Source: Clostridia bacterium (lineage in GTDB: Bacteria > Bacillota > Clostridia > Oscillospirales > Acutalibacteraceae). Taken from it: DNA of 32,222 nt. The number at the start of each line of letters is the position of its first letter. Positions within the stretch are counted from its first letter, which is position 1. The position numbers and the translations under genes were made by a program. The stretch is taken from contig JAFUQS010000070.1 of assembly GCA_017472225.1 (NCBI GenBank), positions 1 to 32,222 of the forward strand. Direction: 5' to 3'. The notes beneath the pieces were generated by a model. It did no database searches. It was not told the origin of the DNA and worked only from the letters and a program-made list of their open reading frames with translations. Positions 9,124-17,200 of this stretch are shown piece after piece.

Positions 9124-10095
9124 TCAGTTGCCTTTTACATTGGAAAATGTAAGCTCAGCAAAATCGACTTCCTTTTCAATAAATTCTGCACGGAACATAA
9201 ATTCTGCCATTTGTGTTGCACCCTTAAGCTCAGGGAAGAACATACAGGTTTCATCCTGAAGGTCACTGAGGGTGGTTTCAACATCCTGACTTAAATAGCC
9301 TGCAATAATTTCTGCGGCCTCCTGCTCGTTTTCATTGATAAAGGTGATGGCTTCGGCAAAGCCTTCCGTTACTGCATTGAAAAGTGCCTCATTTTCCGCC
9401 TGAAGGGAGGTTGAAGCAAGTGCAACAAGGAATGTGTTACCGTCGGGCCAGATTTCATTTACAGCCGTGATTTCTGTAAACTTTTCATTTTCTCTTTCTC
9501 TGTTAATAAAGGGAGAAGATGTGAGATGAAGCTTATAGGTGCCCGCTTCAAGGGCTGCAAAGCCTTCAGCATGTGACATCTTTACAATGTTACTGTCGAG
9601 AGCATGAGCATCGCCAAGCTCCTTTTCAGCCGCCATTGCAAGAAGGATATGCTGAATTGAACCGATATTGACAAGAGCAATCTGCTCACTTCCGATATCG
9701 GAGAGAGTTTTGATTGAAGGATCATTGGTCATGAGTCCATGGGTCTGTGAGCAAAGACCCGTGAGAACCTTTGCGGGAACACCGCTTGAAACAGCCGAAA
9801 CAGCGGGCGCAATACCCATGCAGCCGATATCAATTGTTCCGCCAATGATACCTGTGTTTATATCTGCACCGGAATCAAGCTTCTGGAAGGTTACCTCGAC
9901 CTGTTCACCGGTTGCTTGCTTATAATTTTCCTGTATAAGTGATTTGGCTTCGAGAATGTGTACCGGAGCATAGCCGATACCACCCTGATAAGCAATTGTG
10001 ATTTGTTCTGCTCCGGCTTTTTCACCGTTGCTGCCGCAAGCGGCAAAGGTAAGCAGAATACCGGCGATTAACAAAGCTGACAAAATTTTTTTCAT
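9124..10095 (-). CDS. ABC importer substrate-binding lipoprotein, SsuA/TauA/NMT1-like
   Basis: A 323-residue binding protein. I start it at the ATG at 10095, which gives a clean lipoprotein signal peptide: M-K-K-I-L-S-A-L-L and a lipobox ending T-F-A-A-C with Cys20. GGAG lies 9 nt upstream. A TTG five codons earlier is less likely. The mature part opens with I-T-I-A-Y-Q-G-G-I-G-Y-A-P, typical of the NMT1/SsuA fold, and continues with G-G-T-I-D-I-G-C-M-G. It should be anchored outside the membrane and deliver ligand to the permease. Proximity to metY-cysK makes an organosulfur ligand such as a sulfonate possible, but no monooxygenase or sulfonatase is present, so that is only inference. Confidence 0.88.
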   Translation of the reverse strand: MKKILSALLIAGILLTFAACGSNGEKAGAEQITIAYQGGIGYAPVHILEAKSLIQENYKQATGEQVEVTFQKLDSGADINTGIIGGTIDIGCMGIAPAVSAVSSGVPAKVLTGLCSQTHGLMTNDPSIKTLSDIGSEQIALVNIGSIQHILLAMAAEKELGDAHALDSNIVKMSHAEGFAALEAGTYKLHLTSSPFINRERENEKFTEITAVNEIWPDGNTFLVALASTSLQAENEALFNAVTEGFAEAITFINENEQEAAEIIAGYLSQDVETTLSDLQDETCMFFPELKGATQMAEFMFRAEFIEKEVDFAELTFSNVKGN

Positions 10096-10176
10096 TTCAT
10101 TCGACTCCAATCTAAAAAAATTATCACAAGGTAATATAGCTTTTTACTACCATTACTTTAGACGAGCCGATTTTTT

Positions 10177-10209
10177 ATGAAATAAGCTGATTTTTTCAGC
10201 TTATTTCAT
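10177..10209. repeat. Perfect 14-bp inverted repeat at the end of the SGNH gene
   Basis: ATGAAATAAGCTGA (10177-10190) and its exact complement (10196-10209) enclose five T. The right arm encodes the last codons and stop of the SGNH gene. Read in the direction of that gene the hairpin is followed by A6, not T, so it is not a standard intrinsic terminator. It may protect the 3' end of the operon transcript or shield the ABC operon promoter. Confidence 0.6.
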
Positions 10210-11341
10210 CCCCTGTTATTTCCGGTTTTGTTTCATCTGTTTCATCACTGATAAGCTTGGTTGTTTCCTCCTGAGTTGTTTCTTCCGGAACAACTTCAAC
10301 CGAAACATATTTGAGATCTTCCTCGGTAAGATAAGGAGAAATCAAATTGTAATACTTTTCCCCTGCCCTGTCCCACGAAGCCAATCTTTCGGTGCCTCTC
10401 TTATCCTTAAAGCCGTAGTTTTCAATAAGATAGCGTGAAAGATAGTCCGTGAACTTGATTGAGCCGTGAATGTTGGTGTGGTCACCGTTATAATAGTCCG
10501 TCGTCAAATCGAGGTCCATTTCTTCAACAAGCTCATGCATATTGAGAACATCAAAGCCTCTTGAACGGATAAGCTCCATAACTGTATTCTGCTGACCACG
10601 CTTTTCTTCATCGGTAAGACTCTGCGGAGTTACAACGAAAAGTACCTTAACCTGCTCCTGCTCACAATAATCCATAAGGTCATTAAGACCGGTTGTGAGA
10701 GTTTCGGAAATGGGCGCTGTTTCTTCATAATCAAACAATCCGCCGCTTACATCTTCAACCTTGCTGAGGAAGCTCTTATAGCTGCTTGCACTTTTATAAG
10801 CATCGGTTGTTTTCTTGAAATCAAAGGATACAAGGTCACTCCAACGGTCATGGAAGCGGATTATCGGGAAATAAAATTCCATTCTGTCAGAAAAAGACAT
10901 TCCGCCCAATTCTGAAAGATAATTTATCATATCATATTTGTTTTCAGTATAAGGATAACCGAAAATCAACCTGTGAGTGTTGATTGCATTATATTGCTCA
11001 GTAACCGATGCCACATTGACAATATATAATGCGTCAGGCTGGGTTTTTCTCGCATCTGCAATCAGATACTTTGCAGCAAGAATCTGCTGCTTTGAGGAAG
11101 AAAGAGAATACACGGTAAGTCCGTATTCCACCCATGCCACAGGGGCAGTCCAGAATGCATAGGTTGCACTTGAACCGAGAAAAACTGCGTCAAGAGAATT
11201 CTCTTTTTCATCAAAAAAGCCTTCTATTCTTTTATGGTCTCTTGTATCCGCATCGCCCGTGAGCAAATTCTGAACACCGACAAAGCAGAAAGCAAATATG
11301 AGTACAAATATAACAACTTTGAAAAATCTTTTAATCTTCAT
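10196..11341 (-). CDS. Membrane-anchored SGNH protein, DltD/AlgJ-like (last gene of the acyl-transfer operon)
   Basis: A 381-residue protein with a single N-terminal membrane helix (about 8-24) and an extracellular SGNH/GDSL-like domain. Block I is D-A-V-F-L-G-S-S (51-58), where G-S-S replaces G-D-S as in DltD. Block V is D-H-T-N-I-H-G (287-293), with His288 in the position of the catalytic His; the Asp three residues before it is Asn285, so the triad may use another Asp. The C-terminal tail (about 355-381) is Thr/Glu-rich and low complexity. Its start overlaps the end of the ligase gene by 11 bp. In Dlt and alginate systems such a protein acts with an MBOAT partner to place or move an acyl group on an envelope polymer. 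The same role is inferred here. Confidence 0.8.
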   Translation of the reverse strand: MKIKRFFKVVIFVLIFAFCFVGVQNLLTGDADTRDHKRIEGFFDEKENSLDAVFLGSSATYAFWTAPVAWVEYGLTVYSLSSSKQQILAAKYLIADARKTQPDALYIVNVASVTEQYNAINTHRLIFGYPYTENKYDMINYLSELGGMSFSDRMEFYFPIIRFHDRWSDLVSFDFKKTTDAYKSASSYKSFLSKVEDVSGGLFDYEETAPISETLTTGLNDLMDYCEQEQVKVLFVVTPQSLTDEEKRGQQNTVMELIRSRGFDVLNMHELVEEMDLDLTTDYYNGDHTNIHGSIKFTDYLSRYLIENYGFKDKRGTERLASWDRAGEKYYNLISPYLTEEDLKYVSVEVVPEETTQEETTKLISDETDETKPEITGDEIS

Positions 11342-12812
11342 TTTGACTTCTCAGTGCCCTTCTTAAAAGTTTTCCGTTAAAGGAACGGGGAATTACATCA
11401 ATCTGTTCGATAATTGCCGGAACCTTATAAGGCTCAAGGTTTGAGGCAAGGTGATTTCTTATTGATACTGAGTCAAAATCAGCGCCCCTTTTCACCTGTA
11501 TGTAAAGCTTGGGCACACTGCCTTTGAGAGCATCCTTTATTCCTATGCAGCCGCAATCCTCAACATCGGGATGCTTCTTTGCAACATCTTCAATTTCATC
11601 AGGCGAAACCTTGTTGCCGCCGACATTGATAACATCACCCTTACGGCCGAGAAGCACAATGTCACCGTCCTCATCAAAATAGGCTTCATCGTTTGAATAA
11701 ATTCCGCCTTCGATGAGAACTCTCTTGGTTTCTTCCTCATCCTTCCAATAGCCACTCATGTTCATTTTTCCGAATGAAGCAAGAAGACCTGTATTTTCTG
11801 CAGAGGAGGTGATTTCATTCCGGTTTTCATCCACAATGATGATTTTTGCATTGTAAGCAGGCTTCCCTATGCATTTAGGCTTATCATTATCAGTGTTGAA
11901 GTCGTAAATACAGATGCAGCCGCTTTCGGTACTGCCGTAGAAATTATAAAGCCTGGTATCAGGAAGCAATGAACGGAGTGAAGCCTTGTCGCCGTCTGCC
12001 AAGGGGGCTGAGCCGAACTGAATATAACGCATAGTATCCTTGTACTCGGCAAATTTGCCCTTTGAAAGGCGAAGAAGAACAGTCAGTGCTGTGGGAACAA
12101 GGCAGATTGAATTGACACCGTAGGTATCCATCATTCTGAAAAATCCCATAACATTCATAACACCTGTTACAAGCACCACTGTTGAGCCGTTGACCATGTT
12201 GCCGTAATATCTTCTGAGACCGAAGGAATGATTCAAGGGAGAAGGATCCATTTCAACATTATCCGGAAGCATTTTAACGCCATGTATAATGTTTTCGGCA
12301 ATGGCAATATCATTCTTGTGTGAAATTACAATACCTTTTTCCTTGCCTGTTGTACCCGTGCTGAAAAGAAGCTCGGATACAGTATCCTCTTCAGGAAGCT
12401 CATAAGAGCTGAGAGGCTCACATGACCTTGCTGCTTCTGTTATTTCATCAACAGCAAAATTTCTGACTTCATCAGATGAATCATGCTTTTTGAGGGTGAC
12501 AGCAAATTTTGCTTCAGCCGAGGAAGCTATTCTTAAGGTCTTGTCCCATGCACAATTTCTTTCAACAGGAACAAAAATTGCCCCGATAAGCTGAATTGCA
12601 AGCTCCAAAGCAAGAAAATCAATCGTCTGCGAAGCTTCAACAACAATCTTTTCACCCTTTTCAATGCCAAGGGTACCGAGTGCCGAAGCCAAACGGCAAA
12701 TTTCAGCCTTGTACTGTGAATATGTTACTGTGCGGGCTTCGTCAATAAGGCAAAGCTTATCAGGCTGTGCTTCAGCATGGCTGAAAACAGCTTCAACAAT
12801 GGATCTGAACAT
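11331..12812 (-). CDS. AMP-forming acyl ligase that probably loads the operon's carrier protein
   Basis: A 493-residue ANL-superfamily adenylating enzyme starting at 12812, where GGAGGT lies 8 nt upstream. Motif A3 L-F-S-T-G-T-T-G-K-E-K-G is at 149-160, A5 Y-N-F-Y-G-S-T-E at 289-296, the hinge region L-L-G-R-K-G-D at about 387-393, and A10 N-G-K-L-L-R-R with catalytic Lys481. Motif A4 is P-L-N-H-S-F-G-L (192-199), the form seen in acyl- and aryl-acid ligases, not the Phe-Asp-x-S form in which DltA and NRPS domains bind an alpha-amino group. The substrate is therefore probably a carboxylic acid without that amino group. It sits between an SLC13-type transporter and the SGNH gene and is predicted to charge the 73-residue carrier protein. 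Confidence 0.85.
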   Translation of the reverse strand: MFRSIVEAVFSHAEAQPDKLCLIDEARTVTYSQYKAEICRLASALGTLGIEKGEKIVVEASQTIDFLALELAIQLIGAIFVPVERNCAWDKTLRIASSAEAKFAVTLKKHDSSDEVRNFAVDEITEAARSCEPLSSYELPEEDTVSELLFSTGTTGKEKGIVISHKNDIAIAENIIHGVKMLPDNVEMDPSPLNHSFGLRRYYGNMVNGSTVVLVTGVMNVMGFFRMMDTYGVNSICLVPTALTVLLRLSKGKFAEYKDTMRYIQFGSAPLADGDKASLRSLLPDTRLYNFYGSTESGCICIYDFNTDNDKPKCIGKPAYNAKIIIVDENRNEITSSAENTGLLASFGKMNMSGYWKDEEETKRVLIEGGIYSNDEAYFDEDGDIVLLGRKGDVINVGGNKVSPDEIEDVAKKHPDVEDCGCIGIKDALKGSVPKLYIQVKRGADFDSVSIRNHLASNLEPYKVPAIIEQIDVIPRSFNGKLLRRALRSQNED

Positions 12813-12829
12813 AGAGATATACCTCCGAT

Positions 12830-14254
12830 TTAAACCGTACTGTATGCCGGCCAATATGTTAACATAAGATAACTTGCAACACTCATAAGTATAATAACTA
12901 TCAAGGTAAGAAGCAGTCCTTCCTTGAACATATACTTCGGCTTAAGGCCGTATCCGACAGGAATTGCACGGATTGATGTTGGAAGTGTGTAAGAAAGATT
13001 TACACCGATTGATGCTATGTAAATATAAGGAATAGGATTTTTTCCCATACCGCTGATAATGCTTATGACAATGGGAATTGCCACGGCAGCAGTTGCAGTG
13101 TTGCTTGTAACATCCGACAGAATAATTGTGAAGGTTACAATTATCAACACAGTAAGGAAGCCGCCTGAAAGGTCAGCAGCGGAAACAAGTGAGCCGATCA
13201 CCTCAGCCGCACCGCTGTTGTTGATGAGAGTACCTGCAGCCATACCGCCTGCAAAGATATAAATAAGATCCCAGATGATTTTACCCTGAGTTACCTTCCA
13301 CTTCATAAGGCGCTCGCCGTCTTCCTTCTTGATGAAAAAGGAAAGAACTGCACAAATTATGAACACATAAGCAGGCTTGAGCCCCGGAAGGAATGATTGG
13401 TAAAGCTGACGGGTAAAGGAAAGGATTGTAGCCGTTGCAAAAAGTGCAAGGGACCACTTTTCTTCCCTTTTCATTTTCGGGAACTCCTTATAAACATTTG
13501 CAAAGTATTCCTTTGAGCCTGCGAGTCTTTCACCCTTCTTGCAGTGCCTGAGAACAAGATAAAGAATGTTGCTCACAACAAGAATCAGGAAAATGGGGAA
13601 GAAGCGGATAACCCATGAGGTATACATATATTCCTCACCGGTGAGCTGCTCAATATAATCCACCGTAACGAGGTTCATTGCCCCGCCAAGAGGCGTAGCA
13701 ATTCCGCCGACACCCGCAGCGTAAGCGATTGTCAGAAGAATAAGTGAACCGCTTTTGCTTTTTGAAATATCATTTTCACCAATGAATTTAAGCATTGAAA
13801 CGGCAATCGGGGTAATAGTTGCGCAAACAACCGCATTCGGCAGCACTGATGAAAGCAAAGCCGAAAGCAGATACCAGAAAATCACCTGTGTGCTGAGCTT
13901 TCCTCCGATGAGCGAAAGGCACTTTGCGGCAATTCTTTTGTCAAGACCCGTAACCTCCATGGAAACATCAAGAATTGATGCACCGAGCAAAAGGAGAATT
14001 GTTTCAGAAGCATAGTTCGATATAATCGCAGACATATCAACCAGGCTGAAAAGTGCATTCACCACAATGGGAAGAAATGCCGTTACAGCATAGTCAACGG
14101 GGCCTGTTACCCACCAGAACGCCATCCATATAACCGTTCCTATTGCTCCCCTTGCCGACTGAGTGGGAAAAACACTTTCAGGCAACAGAAGATAGCACAT
14201 AAGGAACAGCGCCGGGCCTAACAGCAAGAATACTATATTTCTTTTAGACTTCAT
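12830..14254 (-). CDS. SLC13/DASS-family anion transporter with altered signature motifs
   Basis: A 474-residue membrane protein with about 11-12 helices, of the divalent anion:sodium symporter (DASS, SLC13) family that imports succinate, malate, citrate or sulfate. The second Ser-Asn-Thr sodium-site motif is intact (T-S-N-T-A-T, 383-388). The first is replaced by L-P-N-A-V (138-142). The usual T-P-P-N loops are also changed, to A-T-P-L-G-G-A-M-N (186-194) and L-P-T-S-I-R-A-I-P (424-432). The substrate or the ion coupling may therefore differ from classic members. It starts 4 bp after the carrier-protein gene and ends 17 bp before the ligase, deep inside the operon, so it most likely supplies the acid that the ligase activates. 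A transport role unrelated to the ligase cannot be excluded. Confidence 0.85.
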   Translation of the reverse strand: MKSKRNIVFLLLGPALFLMCYLLLPESVFPTQSARGAIGTVIWMAFWWVTGPVDYAVTAFLPIVVNALFSLVDMSAIISNYASETILLLLGASILDVSMEVTGLDKRIAAKCLSLIGGKLSTQVIFWYLLSALLSSVLPNAVVCATITPIAVSMLKFIGENDISKSKSGSLILLTIAYAAGVGGIATPLGGAMNLVTVDYIEQLTGEEYMYTSWVIRFFPIFLILVVSNILYLVLRHCKKGERLAGSKEYFANVYKEFPKMKREEKWSLALFATATILSFTRQLYQSFLPGLKPAYVFIICAVLSFFIKKEDGERLMKWKVTQGKIIWDLIYIFAGGMAAGTLINNSGAAEVIGSLVSAADLSGGFLTVLIIVTFTIILSDVTSNTATAAVAIPIVISIISGMGKNPIPYIYIASIGVNLSYTLPTSIRAIPVGYGLKPKYMFKEGLLLTLIVIILMSVASYLMLTYWPAYSTV

Positions 14255-14258
14255 TTTT

Positions 14259-14480
14259 TTACATCAACTCCTCAACCATTTCCCACATTGTTTCAACAGA
14301 CTGAAAATAGGGAGGCTGAATATACTCCATAGTAACTGAAATATCAAAGGTTTCCTCAAGCTTTGAAATGATGGTCACAACATCAACCGAATCGATGATA
14401 CCGTCATCGTAAAGGTTCTTTTCCTTGTCGAAATCGATGTCGGGATAAGCTTCCTGTAATGCTTTTTTGAGTTCTTCCAT
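14259..14480 (-). CDS. Acyl carrier protein, DltC-like
   Basis: A 73-residue four-helix carrier protein. The phosphopantetheine site is Ser31 in D-D-G-I-I-D-S-V-D, close to the D-G-L-L-D-S form of DltC and the D-S-L of fatty-acid ACPs. It is acidic and lacks any signal peptide, so it acts in the cytoplasm or at the inner face of the membrane. AGAGGT lies 8 nt before the ATG. It sits between the MBOAT gene (24 bp away) and the transporter gene (4 bp away). No phosphopantetheinyl transferase is in the window, so a housekeeping one must serve it. It is too far from any fatty-acid genes to be the FAS ACP. Confidence 0.9.
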   Translation of the reverse strand: MEELKKALQEAYPDIDFDKEKNLYDDGIIDSVDVVTIISKLEETFDISVTMEYIQPPYFQSVETMWEMVEELM

Positions 14481-14504
14481 GTTTTTTACCTCTTTTCGTT
14501 AGAA

Positions 14505-16082
14505 TCAGAATTGGTCGTATATAAAGCTGCTTGCATTATAACCGGGTCCGTAGATACCGAAAATAATGACAGCAAAAATACCTAAGAAAATCATGAGCCA
14601 TCTGAACACAATACCCTGCTTGTGCAGCTCTTCTCTTACAGACATACGTTCCTGAAGCATATCCACAACCCACAGAACGAGAATTGCCGATATTACCAAA
14701 ACAAAGTTTTTCCAATCAAGACCGTATTCAAATATAGCGTCTCCCGTAACATATTCCATATGCAGACCGGAGAACATACCAATGAAAATTTTAAGCGCTG
14801 CCTTGAGTCCGTTGGCTCTGAAGAACACTCTGCCAATGCAGCAGATTGTGAAGGTTCTTGCCATCTGCCAAAGCTTCCACGAAAAGCTTTCGGTGTTGAT
14901 TCCGAGCTTCTCATTTGCCTTTTTGCAGAAGGGCTCAAATACTGTTCCTGCAATCATTATTGCCGCATAGAACAAGCCCCATGCAACATAATTCCATGAT
15001 GCACCATGCCATGTTCCCGTTGTTATCCACACAATGAAAATCGGGAAGCAGGAAGCAAACAGCTCACTGAATTTTTTGCTTTTTGAATTCTTTTTAACCT
15101 TCTTGACAAGTCTGCTGACGGAAATGGGATAATAGATATAATCCTTGAACCATTCACCCAGAGACATATGCCAGCGTCTCCAGAATTCGGGGATATTTTT
15201 TGAGAAATAGGGGTGGTCGAAGTTTTTCTGCAGCTTAATGCCGAGCATTTCCGAAACACCTGAAACAATGTCAATGCAGCCGGAGAAATCAGCATAAATC
15301 TGAATTGAATAAAGCACTGTGGCGATTACAAGAATCAAGCCTGCATATTCTTCGTAATTTCCATAAATTTCACTCACGAAAATATTGAGTCTGTCTGCAA
15401 TTACAAGCTTTTTGAATAAGCCCCATATAAGAAGCTGGGCACCGCTTGAAACAGCCTTACCGTCAAAGGCGATACCGTCATCGGATAGCTGCTGCCTGAA
15501 TCTGTTGAACCTGTCAATGGGTCCCTGAACAACATGAGGGAAATAAGTGAGATAAATTGCATAATTGAGGAAAGAGCTTTCTGCCTTATAACGCTTCCAA
15601 TAAATATCAAGAACATAGCTGACAGCCATGAAGGTATAAAATGAAACGCCCAAAGGTACTATCATTTTGAACATTCCGAGCTGAGGGAAATTTATTGCTG
15701 AAAGAAGACCGTTGACATTGGTAAGTGCAAAAACCGTGTACTTGCACACAACAAGCAGACCAACGGCAACAACAAGAGCAAGAATAAGAGACTTCTTCGC
15801 CTTAGCCTTACACTCGGCTCTGACCTTCTTTTTTTCTGCCGGAAGATTACATTCCTTTAACAGAGCTGCCTCCTGCTCATATATTTTGCCCATGGATCTT
15901 CCTGCAAAAAAAGTTGCCAGAAGAGTGGCTGTGATAAACGGCACATACTTTATATCTGCATAAACATAGAAGAATACATTTGCAATAAGCATAATATACT
16001 TCTGAAATTTCTTCGGAACGGCGTAATACAGAAGAACCACAATTCCGACAAACAGCAGAAACGAAAAAGACTGATAACCCAT
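14505..16082 (-). CDS. MBOAT O-acyltransferase, DltB/AlgI-like
   Basis: A 525-residue polytopic membrane protein starting at the ATG at 16082; an upstream ATG at 16148 lies at the -10-like box and has no ribosome site. The MBOAT hallmarks are E-F-W-R-R-W-H-M-S-L with His305 and T-G-T-W-H-G-A-S-W with catalytic His359. The segment V-P-L-G-V-S-F-Y-T-F and the Y-F-P-H-V-V-Q-G-P-I segment are typical of the AlgI/PatA/DltB branch. These proteins take an acyl group from a carrier on the inside and pass it to an acceptor outside. It is the first gene of a five-gene operon and would use the carrier protein encoded next. The donor is inferred from context; the acceptor polymer is unknown. Confidence 0.92.
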   Translation of the reverse strand: MGYQSFSFLLFVGIVVLLYYAVPKKFQKYIMLIANVFFYVYADIKYVPFITATLLATFFAGRSMGKIYEQEAALLKECNLPAEKKKVRAECKAKAKKSLILALVVAVGLLVVCKYTVFALTNVNGLLSAINFPQLGMFKMIVPLGVSFYTFMAVSYVLDIYWKRYKAESSFLNYAIYLTYFPHVVQGPIDRFNRFRQQLSDDGIAFDGKAVSSGAQLLIWGLFKKLVIADRLNIFVSEIYGNYEEYAGLILVIATVLYSIQIYADFSGCIDIVSGVSEMLGIKLQKNFDHPYFSKNIPEFWRRWHMSLGEWFKDYIYYPISVSRLVKKVKKNSKSKKFSELFASCFPIFIVWITTGTWHGASWNYVAWGLFYAAIMIAGTVFEPFCKKANEKLGINTESFSWKLWQMARTFTICCIGRVFFRANGLKAALKIFIGMFSGLHMEYVTGDAIFEYGLDWKNFVLVISAILVLWVVDMLQERMSVREELHKQGIVFRWLMIFLGIFAVIIFGIYGPGYNASSFIYDQF

Positions 16083-16092
16083 TTTTCTGCAA

Positions 16093-16110
16093 ATCCTCAC
16101 TTTCCTTGAA
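16093..16110 (-). repeat. 18-nt leader shared with the GH43 gene (copy 1)
   Basis: TTCAAGGAAAGTGAGGAT on the minus strand lies just before the MBOAT start. An identical 18-mer stands before the GH43-like gene at 31152-31169. Both contain the GAGGA ribosome site, and this identity supports the start at 16082. Confidence 0.7.
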
Positions 16111-16157
16111 AAAATGAAATATTTTCCTAAGTTTACATAATTACCCATAATAATACT

Positions 16158-16163
16158 ATTATA
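16158..16163 (-). promoter_or_regulatory. Possible -10 box for the acyl-transfer operon; the rest of 16149-16485 is gene-free
   Basis: A perfect TATAAT on the minus strand, about 75 nt before the MBOAT start. The -35 position is A-rich with no TTGACA match, so activator help or another promoter is possible. The 340-bp gap between the divergent MBOAT and hemolysin III genes otherwise holds no open gene; I see a C-rich patch (about 16273-16280) and scattered short repeats only. Confidence 0.35.
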
Positions 16164-16427
16164 AGGTAATATTTTAAATCTTTTTTATGACATATTTATG
16201 AAATATATATGAATATTCGGAGTTGTCGCCAAAGAAGATGACACTCTTTGACTTTTAACGGCAAAACTTATACCCCCCGAATGTGATTTTTGTGTGAAAA
16301 AAATCCTTTTCTGAGCATATTTTTTTCAGAACACATAAAAAATGCCTCAAAGCCCATGAACAGGACATTTCTACTGTGAGTAGAGAGCATCGGAACGGGT
16401 TGTAGAGTGCATGGAAGCAGGGGTAGG

Positions 16428-16456
16428 GTGACTTTTTTCTTCATAGTAGGTATGAT
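16428..16456 (+). promoter_or_regulatory. Probable promoter of the hemolysin III-like gene
   Basis: GTGACT (16428-16433), a 17-nt spacer and TATGAT (16451-16456), 30 bp before the start codon. AAGGAGG follows as the ribosome site. Confidence 0.45.
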
Positions 16457-16485
16457 AGGAGTACAGACACTAAGGAGGAAAACAT

Positions 16486-17136
16486 ATGAAGCTTCAGAAG
16501 GTTACCTTACCAACCTACACAAAAGGTGAAGAAATTTTCAACGCAATATCTCACGGACTCGGCATTCCCTTGGGAATACTCGCTTTGATAGTCTGCCTTC
16601 TCAAGGCATCAGACGTGAACACAATTGTCGGCTCCGTGGTTTTTGCACTGTCCGTGGTTGTGCTTTACACCTGCTCAACACTTTACCACAGCCTTAAAAG
16701 GTCAGATGCAAAAAAGGTTATGCGTATTCTTGACCACTCAACAATTTTTATTCTCATCACAGGCACAAGCATCGCCATGACGGTTATCTGCGTTTATCCC
16801 TATCACAAAGTATTGGCAATTGTTATGAGCTCACTCAGCTTTATTCTCAGCACCGTCGGCACTGCCCTGACCTTTATCGACCAGGAAAAATACAAAAAGG
16901 CTCAGATGACTCTTTATATGGTAGTCGGATGGATTACGGTTGTGCTCATATATCCAATTTATAAAAACTGCGGAGGTACAATTGTTGCCCTCATTGCCGT
17001 CGGCGGAATAATTTATACTGTGGGAGTTATATTTTATGCAATGGGTAAAAAGAAAAAGTATTTCCACAGCATATTCCATCTGTTTGTTCTGTGCGGAACA
17101 ATTCTGCACTTCCTTTGCATTTACAATGCGATTTGA
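16486..17136 (+). CDS. trhA: PAQR/hemolysin III family membrane protein (TrhA)
   Basis: A 216-residue seven-helix membrane protein of the PAQR/hemolysin III family. Diagnostic segments are N-A-I-S-H-G-L-G near residue 20, S-T-L-Y-H-S near 65, L-D-H-S-T-I-F near 85, and H-S-I-F-H-L-F near 190; the conserved His, Ser and Asp residues form the metal site of the family. Bacterial members affect membrane fluidity homeostasis; the hemolysin name is historical. AAGGAGG lies 8 nt before the ATG. It stands alone, closed by a terminator. Confidence 0.92.
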   Translation: MKLQKVTLPTYTKGEEIFNAISHGLGIPLGILALIVCLLKASDVNTIVGSVVFALSVVVLYTCSTLYHSLKRSDAKKVMRILDHSTIFILITGTSIAMTVICVYPYHKVLAIVMSSLSFILSTVGTALTFIDQEKYKKAQMTLYMVVGWITVVLIYPIYKNCGGTIVALIAVGGIIYTVGVIFYAMGKKKKYFHSIFHLFVLCGTILHFLCIYNAI

Positions 17137-17154
17137 TGAGGTTTGATTATAAAC

Positions 17155-17200
17155 AAAAATAACCGGTACGGGCTGAAACCGTATCGGTTATTTCTTTTTA
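17155..17200. terminator. Bidirectional terminator between convergent genes
   Basis: AATAACCG-g-TACGG (17158-17171) pairs with CCGTA-t-CGGTTATT (17179-17192), with one G-U pair and a 7-nt loop. T-rich tails lie on both sides. The last codons of the XRE regulator are within the stem. Confidence 0.85.

Noticed and set aside
10196-16082. Ordinary dltABCD operon
   Set aside because: The gene order, the inserted transporter, the non-amino-acid A4 motif of the ligase and the AlgI-like MBOAT motif all differ from dlt.
16083-16148. 22-residue N-terminal extension of the MBOAT protein
   Set aside because: No ribosome site, and the ATG is at the predicted transcription start region; the shared leader places the start at 16082.
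16486-17136. Hemolysin toxin
   Set aside because: The family name is historical; the sequence is a PAQR-type membrane protein and nothing around it suggests virulence.
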